Of a DNA stretch of 64,000 nt, positions 35,998 to 49,389 are shown piece by piece. The stretch covers positions 1-64,000 of the forward strand of contig VXIS01000014.1 of NCBI GenBank assembly GCA_008704415.1, read 5' to 3'. The translations under genes and the position numbers were made by a program. The notes under the pieces were generated by a model. It was not told the DNA's origin and made no database searches. It worked only from the letters and a program-made list of their open reading frames with translations. Each line of letters starts with the position of its first letter. Position 1 is the stretch's first letter. The stretch comes from Sphaerosporella brunnea. Its lineage: Eukaryota > Ascomycota > Pezizomycetes > Pezizales > Pyronemataceae.

Positions 35998-37085
35998 CAC
36001 GAAAATGGCCTATCTATTGTTGTTATCAACTGCAACAAATTTGGAAGCGATGCCCTAATTGTCGCATCCCTTTCAATACAATCACTACCGCTGCCTGATC
36101 TTCTACGTCACGATGTGGAACAGCACATGAATGCGATCAGTGCGAGCCTGAAGGGTGCCGTAAAAGACTACAACGAGCGGAACAAATCGATGGGTAAACA
36201 TCTTCTCTGGCTATGGGACGCAGCCGTTGGCCCAGTACTCTGTAGCATTCACAACTCGACGGATCCAACCGGACACGCATGCGGTGGATTGGAGTGGGAA
36301 AGCTGAGCATGGCCCCTTTTCATGCAGCCGGCGACCATTCCCCCAGGTCAACTAAAGCGCCATTACCTTGCTATATCCCTTCCATCGAAGCCATTTCGTA
36401 CACACGTCAAAAACCGCTTTCCTTGTTCCCAGTCCCTTCATCCTTGGCCTGCGGGCGAAAATAAACACTTGGATTCCAACACGCCAAGGCGCCTCCTGGT
36501 GGTCACTATATCGACTATACTGTGGGAAATAACGCTCTTGCCGAAGTTTTGGATATTGCCACAGCATTACCCGCGGAGTCGGTTTCTCTGAAGGAACTGG
36601 AGCGGCCCCTCCCAACACGGCCACATCGTGCCACGGTATTTCAGACCTGAAAAACCCATCAGACAAGTCGACTGCTTCTGCAGAGCCCCCCCGACCCAGC
36701 AACACTGAGCCGGACAGGCTCTCCGGCCGTGCCGTTTCGAGTGCAAACACACCACCGATGCGGCGCGAATAGCAATATCTACCGGCTTGCTCGGCTGCCG
36801 AAAAATCGTTCCGTGATGGCTGGCTGACGAAGCGAGGCATACCATATCGCCAGTGCATTTCAGCTCGCCGGATTCAGCCACATTCTTGCAACGCTCCGGA
36901 AAAGCAGATCACAGGATTTGCCAACGGGGTTGCGGACTAAGTTTTGTACGCGACCATTTCGCGGGGTTGGGGCATCTGAGGGGTGGCTAAAGCATATCAT
37001 GAGGCGGTGAAGAGGGTTGGAGATGAGAAACCGAGGGATTTTCTGGGGTGGGGCGCCCTTTATTCATACCGGTGCTTAGGTCTAT
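35998..37085 (+). pseudogene. CHAT-domain protein, decayed
   Basis: Successive frames carry the conserved blocks of a fungal CHAT (caspase-like) domain in order: SIVVINCNKFGSDALIVASL and LLWLWDAAVGPVL (36,010-36,240); MAPFHAAGDHSPRSTKA (about 36,308-36,358); LLVVTISTILWEITLLP (about 36,495-36,545); SCHGISDLKNPSDKST (about 36,627-36,674), where the CHG carries the catalytic Cys; YLPACSAAEKSFRDGWL (about 36,777-36,827); IASAFQLAGFSHILATL (about 36,846-36,896); and VAKAYHEAVKRVGDEK (about 36,983-37,030). Stops and frame changes separate them, the first stop being TGA at 36,303. CHAT proteins are proteases linked to NLR-type death pathways. The His of the dyad (HAAG) and the Cys are both still readable. 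The upstream TPR part usual in such proteins is not found. Confidence 0.75.
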
Positions 37086-38787
37086 TGTTGTTTTGGAGCA
37101 GTGTATTTTATCTTTTTGGAAGAGGCGGGAAGTTCCAGAGTAGTGATCCGGAGGGTCAGGTCACAACGACCCAGCCTTTATCGACACCCGCCATTACACC
37201 ACCAGCAGCCGTTCAGCCTACCCAGTTCAGGTAAACATCCCGAGTGACTTCTGGTGAAGCCACCACCCTCTGCAATAGTCAGCCTTAGATGCGGCAGCCA
37301 ACAACCCCTTCCGCGAGCAATCCACATAGAGTTTACTCCCGCCGGTGCACCGGCAGCTCCCAACCCAACCACATGTTCCTTCCCTCGATAAGGCCGCTGT
37401 TCGGTGGTTTTTTTTTTTGTCCGGGAATGTGACTGTTTTTTTCACAAGCAACACACTTCAACTTCTGCGAACCATGATGTGCCGCGACGACCATATCTAC
37501 TCCCAAAATGTCCCGTGACCAAACAGCATTTTCTCAACACCCAACCGCCTAACTGGCTATACCGGGTGCTCTTGTTTGGGCGGGGGGGGGGGGGGGTTTG
37601 CTCAACAAGCGCAGCATGGCAGTTTATCATCCCATACTTCGACCTGGAGCAGAGTGCAGGTATGTACATACATGGAGGATCTGCTCTCGGCCAAAGCAAC
37701 TGCTTCAAACCGACCAGACGGATGCATGAGTGAGTGGAGGAGGAGCAAGTGGCAATTTTTCGGGGGTGGGGGCGGAGTCCACTCTGCATAATCATAAGCT
37801 TTACGATTCACAGCAGGCATGATAGTCTATGGCGCCCCCCCGCGTTGACACCTCGCCTCGCCAGAATTCCGCAGTGTCATCCCCAACAACCTGCCACACC
37901 TGGACGAACGGGTTGTCGGTATTTGCTATGGCAAGTGCTGCCGCTTCCAGACATATAGCGACAACAGAAGTTGTTTTCTGCGCGTGCGCAGTTCCGCCGC
38001 CACACAATGCAACAAGCCCACGGCCGGGCGGGAGGATATGCCGCAGTTCCCTTTTCCCCGCAGCAGCTCTTCACTATCTCTCTGGTCACTGGGCGGGTAG
38101 GGTACTGTGTATCTTAGAAGACGCCTCCGCCTCCTCCTCCTCCTCCTCCCCAGCCCGTGCTGAGCAGAGTACAAATACTTTCTTCGCCTCCAAATGCGTG
38201 TACCCAGAAAAGCGCAAAGAAAAAAGAAAAAAAGTGCAAAAAGTGCAAAGTGCAAATCAAGAAGTAACCACCCGCTGCACTTTCAAGCATGCCATGAGCT
38301 GTCAAAAGTACATATGTACCTTCCCGTATGCACTCCACAGAATGAAAAAACAAACCACCACAGCCAACTATTTCCCCACCAACCAGCCTTCCACAACGGT
38401 TCTTGATTGAGAATTCATAGTATCGTGGGCGTGCGTAATAGGTGGTGCTGGCCAAGTTCGGATTGTTGTAAGAAAAAAAAAAAGAAGTGATCAGTGGTAT
38501 AGTATATTCACACACCCTCTCTCTCATCTCATCAAACATGTATATACCTCCACCCCCACTCCTCCTACTCACTCCAGCAACACGCAACACTCAAAAAAAC
38601 AGATAAAGAAAAAAGGCAAAAAAAAAAAGAAAAAAGAAATAACAGTAATCAAGAGTTAAGTAGTAGAAATAAGAATCAAGAACGTAGTAAACAGTAAAAA
38701 GTGCATCCAACCCAGCAAGCAAGCATAAAGCAAGTAACCCACTCAAAACGCAAATCCGCTTCTCCCCAAACGCTGCATCCAAACATC
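37086..38787. other. Low-complexity spacer
   Basis: G run at 37,579-37,595, (TCC)n near 38,128-38,150, and A-rich tracts at 38,216-38,240 and 38,590-38,640. The last ~200 nt are probably the 3' UTR of snf1. Frames of 60-190 codons here are compositional; I call no gene. Confidence 0.5.
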
Positions 38788-41195
<2,408 letters not shown>

Positions 41196-42098
41196 CGTCG
41201 TAGGAGGGGGGGGGATTTAGGATCGAGACAGCGGTAGTTGAATTATGGTTGTCGTGGTCGTGGGGTCGTATGTAGTAGTGGATTGTGGGGGGGTCGGAGA
41301 ATATTTGGGGGGGGGGGGGGGAGGGGTGGGGGGGGTTGTTGATGTAATCGGGTAATATGGAAGAGGAGGAGGAGGAGGATGGTTGGTGGGTATGGGTGTT
41401 GCGTTCTGAGAGGTAATTGGACGGGTGGCGGCAGCAGGCAGAAGCTGGGTGCTATGTAACTAATCGCGCATACCCACATACGTCAGGAGTGTGAGCTGTG
41501 GCTGGGTGGCTGAGCCACTGAGCCACGTGGGGATGGAGCGGAGAGAGAAGGGCAATTGGAGCTGGTATGAAGCGTATGACAGCAGCACTCGGTGAGCTTG
41601 AGAGGTCTCCTCTCCGCTGAACCGAACACCCGAAACGCCATCTTTGCCGTATGTATCCCAGCTGCATCTCGCCCAAACCCCAGCAGCCAAACAACCCCGC
41701 AAGGTTCGAGAACAACATGAAGCCAGGAATGGAACAGAATATCTACCCCCCCCCCCCAGCGGAACACGATGATCCGGCCAAACGTCGAGACCTGACCGTC
41801 CGTGCGTGCGTGCGGAACCGAGCAGCCCCGCAAAACGTGTCCGCTGAGTCATCACACTGCCAAGCCAGCACACCCCCCCGCACACGCACTCACAACTTCG
41901 CACTCGCAGCCAGTTACCTCACACTGTCGTAGTTGCATCCCGGTTCCCGCGAACCACAATGACATCATGCCGTGATAAACATCTCCGCGAAGTTGGCCAT
42001 GACGTTTCTGCGAGTGCTGCCAGGGTTACATATAGATAGCTTCTCACCTTCCCGCAGCAGTCCCCCTGCATATCCATCCACCCCTGCACTGCACCACA
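41196..42098. promoter_or_regulatory. Divergent intergenic region snf1 / MARVEL gene
   Basis: Shared upstream region of two divergent genes. It has G runs (41,307-41,321), a TCC/GGA-rich tract (41,358-41,385), a C run at 41,747-41,757 and a TACATATAG at 42,028-42,036 before the + strand gene. Specific sites cannot be assigned. Confidence 0.4.
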
Positions 42099-42632
42099 AT
42101 GATCAGAATCATCGAATCCGTCCTCAGAGCTCTCCAGCTCATCTTCATAACCATAGCCATGGGGCTCTGCGGCGCGCTGCTGGAGCAGCAGGTCTACGGG
42201 GGCACGCCGACCCGGCTAAACTACAGCATGTTTGTGTGCGCGCTGGGCGCAGTCTCGATCCTCTACCTTCTCCCATCGATCTTTATCGACGCCATCCGGC
42301 ATCCGGTGATCGTTCTGGCCCTGGACGGGCTCAACGCGATATTCTTTCTGTGTGCGGGCATCGCGATGGCGGCGGAGCTCGAAGGGAGGGATTGCAGCGA
42401 TTGGACTTGGATCCAGTGGAATGGTATCACCAACGGTGGCGTGGTCGGCACGCACTATCATCAGGCCATGCGCTGCAGGGAGGCTAATGCCCTCACCGCT
42501 TTTGAGTGGTTTACCGCTGTGGCTTTTGCGCTGAGCTTTGCGGTCGTGTTGGTGAGTGTTGCGTTGCCAGTGTTGAGGGAAAAGGAAGCTGATGAGAATA
42601 GTACGATTGGAAGAAGTATGGAGATACTGTGA
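42099..42632 (+). CDS. MARVEL-type four-TM membrane protein
   Basis: An intronless frame of 177 residues with four hydrophobic segments: about 8-28 (LRALQLIFITIAMGLCGALL), 43-63 (MFVCALGAVSILYLLPSIFI), 70-90 (VIVLALDGLNAIFFLCAGIA) and 140-160 (WFTAVAFALSFAVVLVSVAL). A loop between the third and fourth contains MRCREANALTAFEWF, the pattern of fungal MARVEL proteins (Nce102-like group), where a Cys-containing loop precedes the last helix. Such proteins sit in the plasma membrane and help organise membrane domains. The family call rests on topology and this loop. Confidence 0.7.
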   Translation: MIRIIESVLRALQLIFITIAMGLCGALLEQQVYGGTPTRLNYSMFVCALGAVSILYLLPSIFIDAIRHPVIVLALDGLNAIFFLCAGIAMAAELEGRDCSDWTWIQWNGITNGGVVGTHYHQAMRCREANALTAFEWFTAVAFALSFAVVLVSVALPVLREKEADENSTIGRSMEIL

Positions 42633-43188
42633 GGCTGGGGAGGAGGAGACCGAGCATGAGGGGGGTTTACTAAATGCGAGTGATACGAGCGAGGTGTGCC
42701 GTGTATTGAGCTGGAAATGGGGTTCTGTATGAGTTGTAATAATATTATTGTGATTAACGGGAAGAATAATGTGGGATAAGATCGCCGGATACAGTTTATC
42801 CAAAGGCCAACATCAACATCACCACCATCTCCATCCCGTTTTCCGGTCGCTAAATCCACACAAGCCGCTGAAAACCACCAAACAGACAACGAGATTGCCT
42901 CCAAAAAATCCATGCGTTCAATATCAATACCAGTGACACACCATGACCGAGTGCTCGCCTGCACCGGAGGCCGCCGGTGCAGCAAAACATCACGCAACAA
43001 TCACCCGAGCACCTCAGCTGTTTCTCAAACCGCCAAACACCACCGATATCACCGCATCAGATGTTCCACTTCCCCACCGATAAAACCCCTTCTAACCTTC
43101 TCCCCTCTCCACTTTCCACATTCCACCAACAAACAAACAAACAAACAAACAAACAAACCAGCAACCCCATCTTTGCCGAACCAACCCA
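42633..43188. other. Spacer with (AAAC)n tract
   Basis: An (ACAA)n microsatellite lies at about 43,129-43,158 and is probably in the 5' leader of the next frame. No other gene seen. Confidence 0.5.
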
Positions 43189-43428
43189 ATGTTCGCCGCC
43201 ACATGGACCCGCCCACTCGCCCGCCCCCTCCTGCGGCCAGCAGCAACAGTAGCAGCCGCAAAACGTACCATTTTTATCGCACCCCACGACGCGGCGCGGC
43301 ATGCTGCGCCGGGGTTTACCTGGCTTGGCGGCATTGTGGCTTCGGGGGCGTTGACGTATGTGCTTTGTTGGTGGGTGGTGGGTTCCCCATATATGATACG
43401 GACGCGGCGGGGCGCTGATGTGTGGTAG
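43189..43428 (+). CDS. Small mitochondrial-type single-pass membrane protein
   Basis: A 79-residue frame starting MFAATWTRPLARPLLRPAAT: Arg- and Ala-rich, no acidic residues in the first 30, as in mitochondrial presequences. One membrane segment follows (FTWLGGIVASGALTYVLCWW) and a short tail VGSPYMIRTRRGADVW. Small inner-membrane subunits of respiratory or ATP-synthase complexes look like this, but I cannot name it. An upstream ATG at 42,912 is in another frame. Confidence 0.5.
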   Translation: MFAATWTRPLARPLLRPAATVAAAKRTIFIAPHDAARHAAPGFTWLGGIVASGALTYVLCWWVVGSPYMIRTRRGADVW

Positions 43429-44376
43429 AAAGCTGTTCAGGAGTAGGTGGTGAGGAGTTGGAGTTGTTAGGGTTTTTGTAGATGCAGTCACCATATATCA
43501 CTCTCTTATGCACATGTCTCACCGCCGCGCCGATCGCTCACAAAAAATGCTGACAATAACTCCTGGCAATCCGGCACAGCAACGTACGTGCACGCTCGGT
43601 CTTTCCTATGTCAGCTACGCATTTCCTTATGTCTTCTTTCCTTTGAAAGACACACCCGACCCGTAGGTAGGCCTAAGGGCAGTCTACATGTACCCTTTAT
43701 GTCATGGCCGCCGAATACAATATGATCAAAACAAACAAAACGTGCACGCTCGGTTCTCGACAGCCGCCCACCACCACCACAAAGGCGCGCAGCTGTCGCC
43801 GCCGCCGTGCTGCCAGCTACCGCTACTACATTCCGCTATCGCCATTGTCGGCCCGACCGGCGAGCGCGTGCTGTTTTCGCCCCCCATGGCAGTCCCGTGG
43901 CTTGCGTTGAGGCTTGGGGTTTGGCCGGTTCCCGTGTGGATGCCATGTTGTGGCCCTGGAATGCCGTGGTGGCTGGGAGGCAGGGTTTCGATGGGTGCGG
44001 AGGTGGGAATGCAGGTTTGTGCCCTTGAGGACGTGCGGTGCTGGGTTAGTGCGCATGACGGGGGGAAGGTGGTGGGTGGGTTCACGAGTCGGTGGTTGAG
44101 GAGCAAGGCTTGGGGGGTTGAGCGGGTCAAGGGGGCGGTCGGGGAGGTGGTTGTAGGAGAGGAGCAAGGGCAAGAGAAGGAGGTTATAACGACCGCAAGA
44201 GATGTAGGAGCCAGAGATGAGATACCCGAGTTCTATTGCAAATACTGTACTCATGACAGACCCCCTCCCCTTATCCTGTCCGCCCCCTTATTGATACTAC
44301 ATATCTCGTGGGTAGTGAAATCTGATATATGTAAGGAGAAATGCACTCGCATAAAAAACCAAAGTCGACCCCACCA
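43429..44376. other. Spacer, GT/CA-rich, no supported gene
   Basis: Long frames exist on both strands (for example one starting at 43,688 on +) but they are compositional, without domains, and cross into the 3' end of the ankyrin gene. Confidence 0.5.
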
Positions 44377-45537
44377 CTACTCAGCTTCCACTTTTGCCCC
44401 GCGCTCGACCAGAAGCATCGCCGTCGCCAGAAGGGCCCGTCTATACATATGCTCAAGCACAATCCACGACCATATCTTGCCATCTTCCTCTGGTTCCGGG
44501 AGCGCATGTAGGTTCGGGCCCAGCTCGGCAGCCTCAGCGAGCACCAGCTCGAGGTCACAGTGCAAATGCCCAGCACACTCCTGCAGCGGCGTCTCACAGC
44601 ACCCCGCATCCACCGCCGCCCCCGCATCCAGCAGCTCCTTCACAATGACGAAGGTGTGCATCGTGGGGTAAACGCTGATGCATTGCCACAGCAGCGGCGG
44701 CGCGACACAAACCTTGGCTTCCGCATCGGCGCCACACTCCAGGAGCAGCTTCACCATGTCCGCGCGGGGGCGAGGCACCTCGTCAGCCGCTAGGCGCGGG
44801 CAATCATACTCATAAAAGTACCACATTGCTGGGCCGCGGATAGCCAACTCCAGCGGCGTCACACCATGCCCACGGTCGCACTTAACTTGCGCTTCTATGT
44901 CTGCCCCCGCCCGCAACAGCACTCTTGCGAGCTCCAGCTGGTTGTCCAGGTGATGGTACTTGCAGCTGACGCAATGATGCAGCGCCGTCTGGCCGGTATT
45001 GTCAGTGGCGTTGACGTCGGCGCCCCGCTCCAGTAGCAGTGCGACCAGCTCCTTGCTCTGGTTGCCTATAACCGCCGAGTGCAGTGGCCTCTCGCCCGAA
45101 ATCGGAGCTCGCGCGTTCACCGACGCCCCGGCCTCTAGCAGCACCCGCGCTACTTCTACCGCCGTGCTTGCGTCGTTCCTCCAGCTGCAGGAATGCAATG
45201 CAGTCGGCCCGAAGCCAGGCCGCATTATCCCAATGCCAGGCCGCATCATTGGTCGGCGGTCCTCGTCGTCGGGCTCTATATACGAGGCCCGCTCATCTAC
45301 GCGCGCCCCATGGCGGAGGAGGAGATGCAGGAGGGGGAGGTTGCCGTTCTTGCAGGCATAATGGAGTGCGGGGACTTCTGTATCTTTCGAAGCTGCTAGG
45401 AGACTGGAGACGTAGTGGGACGTGAGAAGTTCACAGAAGCGGTGATTGACCGCGCGGAGAGAGCGCATAGAGGCGAGGGGGAGGATCTCGGAGAGCTCGA
45501 GAAGGAGCTCGGTGGGAAGAGTATTGATCGAAGACAT
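44377..45537 (-). CDS. F-box / ankyrin-repeat protein
   Basis: A single exon of 386 residues from MSSINTLPTELLLELSEILP, a start that matches the F-box consensus (LPTELLLEIxxxL) over the first 40 residues. Ankyrin repeats follow from about residue 55: PALHYACKNGNLPLLHLLLR, GPTALHSC..., RPLHSAVIGNQSKELVALLL, QTALHHCVSCKYHH and others, about seven in all with insertions. F-box proteins link targets to SCF ubiquitin ligases and the repeats would bind the target. The frame remains open upstream to 45,831, but the F-box start at 45,537 is preferred because the extra residues match nothing. F-box/ankyrin genes are greatly expanded in Pezizomycotina. Confidence 0.85.
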   Translation of the reverse strand: MSSINTLPTELLLELSEILPLASMRSLRAVNHRFCELLTSHYVSSLLAASKDTEVPALHYACKNGNLPLLHLLLRHGARVDERASYIEPDDEDRRPMMRPGIGIMRPGFGPTALHSCSWRNDASTAVEVARVLLEAGASVNARAPISGERPLHSAVIGNQSKELVALLLERGADVNATDNTGQTALHHCVSCKYHHLDNQLELARVLLRAGADIEAQVKCDRGHGVTPLELAIRGPAMWYFYEYDCPRLAADEVPRPRADMVKLLLECGADAEAKVCVAPPLLWQCISVYPTMHTFVIVKELLDAGAAVDAGCCETPLQECAGHLHCDLELVLAEAAELGPNLHALPEPEEDGKIWSWIVLEHMYRRALLATAMLLVERGAKVEAE

Positions 45538-46135
45538 TGAGGGCTGGTTATTGCGGCGATGCAGTGAGAAGCAAACGGAGTTGACCGACCTGACAACCCC
45601 ACTCCAACACCTTATTTTATAAGCGCCATCATCGAGTGATGGCTTGTGATACGGAACCTTCTCTCGTTTGCGTAAAAAGGTGGCTGCATTGCGATAACGA
45701 GGCCATGCTTGATTGGACGGAAAAGATTTCGTGCACAAATCAATGAAGGCGCTATCGCGAACACATAGACCTGCAACCATAGGCACCAGCTCAGAGACTC
45801 TAGGATATGTATTTATAGTACACCCACGCATAGAATGTCACTCGAAGGTTCTTTGACATCAACCAATATACCGAATCGTACGGAGTACAAACGAAGCACC
45901 CTATTTTTGGCCCAGAGCACTGTTCCAGACACGCTCACCAGCCTTTGTATACCCACAGCAAATTACCCCGGAAATTAATTCGAGGCCCGAGAACTTGCGA
46001 GTGCGGACTCGACTCTACGGCAATCTCCGGCGGCTCTTAGGCAAGTCGAGCTTCCGACAGCTCCACGTTATGACCTGTCAACCTCCCGGCTCCAGAGTGC
46101 GCAATTGCCAACTTCTCTGCACTTTCAATGTCACC
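45538..46135. promoter_or_regulatory. Divergent intergenic region, F-box/ankyrin gene and GH5 gene
   Basis: Upstream sequence for both neighbours, with TTATTTTATAAG at about 45,611-45,622 (TATA-like on either strand). No gene seen other than a possible N-terminal extension of the GH5 frame from 45,995. Confidence 0.4.
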
Positions 46136-48529
46136 ATGAGGCCAACTTCATCCTCCCCCTCTTCCATATCCTCGAACGTCACCTTCGACTCTGTTCGCCC
46201 GCACCCAGAGCTGCACGCGTTCGCCGACGCCCATGGGCGCACCCTTCTTCTGCGCGGCCTCAATGTCTCCGGCGACGCGAAATACCCAGTTCTGAACCCA
46301 CTAGCTGGCACTCCCGAATTCTACGATGTCTCCAACGTATCCTACACTGGCAAGCCGTTCAAGACGCCAGAACAAGCAGAGGACTGGTGGGAGCGGTTGC
46401 GCAGCTGGGGAGTCGGCGTGGTGCGGCTAGTTGTGGTCTGGGAAGCGCTGGAGCCACGCGAAATGGGCGTCTACGATGAAGAGTACATCTCGTATGTGCA
46501 CATGCTGGTGCGGAAGGCGGAGGAGGCTGGATTACACGTGTTTATCGACGGCCACCAGGATGTGGTGTGTATGCAGCCCCGGAACTGACGGCGTGGGATC
46601 TTGCTGACGGAGAATCGACAGTGGTCGCGGTTTACAGGCGGTTCCGGTGCGCCATTGTGGACATTTCACCTTGCCGGCCTCGATCCTACCAAGTTCTCGG
46701 CAACATGTGCGGCGTCGCTTGATGCGCCAAAAACGAGTAGCACCCTCTCCACACCCTCCGGAAGGCTGTGGCCGACCAATTACTCCAAGTTCGCAGTAGC
46801 AACCATGTTTACGTTGTTCTTTGCCGGCGAGGTGTTTGCGCCAAAAGCTGTCTACAACGGAGCCAACGCCGAATTCTTCGGGAAGAATGTCGGCCACATC
46901 TTGAGAACTTTGTTCACCCGCGCCTACGCGCATCTGATGGCAAGATTGAAAGACTGCTCCAACGTGTTGGGCGTGGACCCCATGAATGAACCTCACCCCG
47001 GTTATATTGGGCTTGCGTCGTTGCATTATTTCAACGAGACAACGGATCTACATCTCGGATACATGCCAAATGCATTGCAATCGATGGCACTGGCTGCAGG
47101 TGTCCCAACCGATGTCCCTTACTACTCTCGCAGCTGGCCGCATCCATCTAGGATCACTCGCCGCGACTTATTGAACGAAGGCCACTTCACCGCTTGGCTT
47201 CCCGGAGCGTCTGATATCTGGCAGGACGAGCGGGTTTTTACCGTCTCCAACGATACCGTGGAGCTTGGCCCCAAGGGAGTCTCATATTTCTTAAATCACC
47301 CCATCACTGGGGAACGGGTCGACTTTGAGCGTGATTTCTACGTACCATTTGTGCGTTCTTTTCACCGTGCTGTGATCGATGCCGTTGCGGGAGGGAAAGC
47401 CGGGTCCTGGCTCTTCGTTGAGCCGGTTCCCAACCTGGGCCCGCCAGTATGGACCTCTCCTGCGTCCCCACCAGTGAAGGGAGAAGACGACATGATTTGC
47501 TATGCGCCGCACTGGTACGATATTCGTGCTCTTTACGAAAAGGCCCTCTCGTACACCGTATCCTTTGATGTCCTCTCGCTCGCTGCGGGCTCGCGTAATT
47601 TCCTAGCCCACACATATTTCGGCCGCCCAGGGCTGACAAAAAACTATGCCACCAACTTCGCTCGCTTTTGGAGTCATTTGTCTACCTTCCGTGCAGGGCA
47701 ATCCACTCCAACTCCAATCCTGATTGGCGAGACCGGAGTTCCATGGGATATCAACACGCAAAATGCCTACAACACCGGCAACATAAATCACCAGCTCACT
47801 ATGACCGACGCCATCTTCCACGCCATGGAACGTGCGGGTGCACTAAGCTGGACGTTCTGGAACCTGACGCTATCACATCACACCGGGGGCACTGCCACCA
47901 AAGTTGCAAACGAAACAGCGGCACCTTTCCAGAGCGGAGACGGCTGGAACTCAGAGGACTTCTCTATCGTCTCTTCCGATCCCGCAACCACGGAGCTACC
48001 ACTCGGCCATTGGCGCGATGCTGGCGTCCGCCCGCATGTCAACGGCGTGCCCATGAGGCGTGCAGCGCTCTTTGGCGATCTTTATCGTGGACTCCGAGCA
48101 GCACCGGCATTCATTCGCCCTTATCCTTTCGCTACAGCGGGGAAGCTTCTGAAATCCGAGTTCCTCCTCGACGCTTGTCGCTTCGAGCTCGAATTCCAAG
48201 TGCTGAAAGCTGGCGGAACGCAGAAGGCGCGGACGACGGAGATTTTTGTTCCGGCATATCATTTTTGGGGCAGAAAGGTGCTCGTCAAGTTCTGGGTCCA
48301 CGTTCCTGGGAAGGAGCTCAAGGCTGCGGACTTCGTGATGAAGTGGGATTTCCTTGAGGATACCGCGTGCGCTGCACTCACGTGGAGATGGGAATGTGCC
48401 AATCAGGCGTTGACGCTGGTGCATGCTGGTGGGTTGCCGGAGAACACAAAAATTGGAGTCACTGTGGAGGCGGAGACAGAGGAGAAAGACATGGGATGGG
48501 GTGAGGCCGTGGGAGGATGGTTTGCCTAA
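46136..48529 (+). CDS. GH5 glycosidase, ergosteryl-beta-glucosidase / endoglycoceramidase type
   Basis: Exons 46136-46564 and 46622-48529 (57-nt intron) give 778 residues; an in-frame ATG at 45,995 could add 47. The TIM barrel shows LRGLNVSGDAKYP, VGVVRLVVVWEALEP, HVFIDGHQDVWSRFTGGSGA, the acid/base Glu in GVDPMNEPHPGYIG and the nucleophile Glu in ILIGETGVPWDINT. A C-terminal beta-sandwich-like domain (about 650-778) follows, as in the GH5_12 enzymes of fungi (EGCrP2/Sgl1) that remove glucose from ergosteryl glucoside. There is no signal peptide, agreeing with a cytosolic or vacuolar enzyme of sterol-lipid metabolism. Substrate is inferred from the family. The single intron sits right after HQDV, and the frame is clean throughout. 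Confidence 0.85.
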
Positions 48530-49389
48530 GGGAGGAAGATATCTACAAAGGATACCCCCTTCGTGCGTGTAATTTACAGCGATGTGCGAGTCCTAGAACT
48601 GGTCATACATACTAAGTACATAGAACTTTTTCTTTTCTTTTCTTTGATTTGCTTTTCTTTTCTTTTCTTTTCTTTCCTTTTCTTGAAGTTGTAATAGATT
48701 GTTTGTTTTTGATACCGCTTGCTTATTTATCTAGAGTAGAGTATGATAGTGCGCGTCGCATGAAACCTGGACCTTCGTGGGCTAGGGGTGAGTGACTTTC
48801 GGTGATCCTCTGACCTGCAAACACCGGCCCACACCCTCGTGACTAGTGGCGTAACTGCAGTTGGCTGTAGCTGGTGGGCTCACTTCCGACCTTGAGGGAA
48901 ATGATTGCACGGAGTTTAGGGCCACAGGCTGTCTGTCCTTGGGGAGTCCGTGACATTGCTGTGGCACAAAGCGTCATTGAAGGTGTAAATTGCGCCAGCT
49001 TTCTAGATGTTGATCACGCCGAAGAAGCGGCGTCGGGCCGCATCTGCAGTGATGGCACTTGAGGGGCTATAATAATGATGTGTGTATATATATATATGTT
49101 TGGCATTTTGTTCGACTTTAAATTTTTATCTATACCTATATAATGCAGTTGGACCTTAAATTTTCAACCGTCGGATTTTGGATCGAAGCGACTGGCACAG
49201 CTCTACCATTCAGAGCGGAGCCGTGCAGGAGCTTTAGCGACGACACTGCGGAGCGACTACGCTGCTGTAACACACTGCTAGAGTTGTCGATAGTTGTGGA
49301 ATGGAATGGAATTGTATTTATCCTCGCGGTGGAGTGGGACGGTCCTCTCTTTACGTTACTGCTTTAACCCACTATGGTTTTGTGGGTAA
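48530..49389. other. 3' flank with microsatellites
   Basis: (TCTTT)n at about 48,629-48,684 and (TA)n at about 49,085-49,097. No gene found. The end adjoins the split transposase fragment. Confidence 0.5.

Noticed and set aside
43688..44671. A 327-residue protein on the + strand
   Set aside because: No domain, low-complexity composition, and it overlaps the F-box/ankyrin gene on the other strand.
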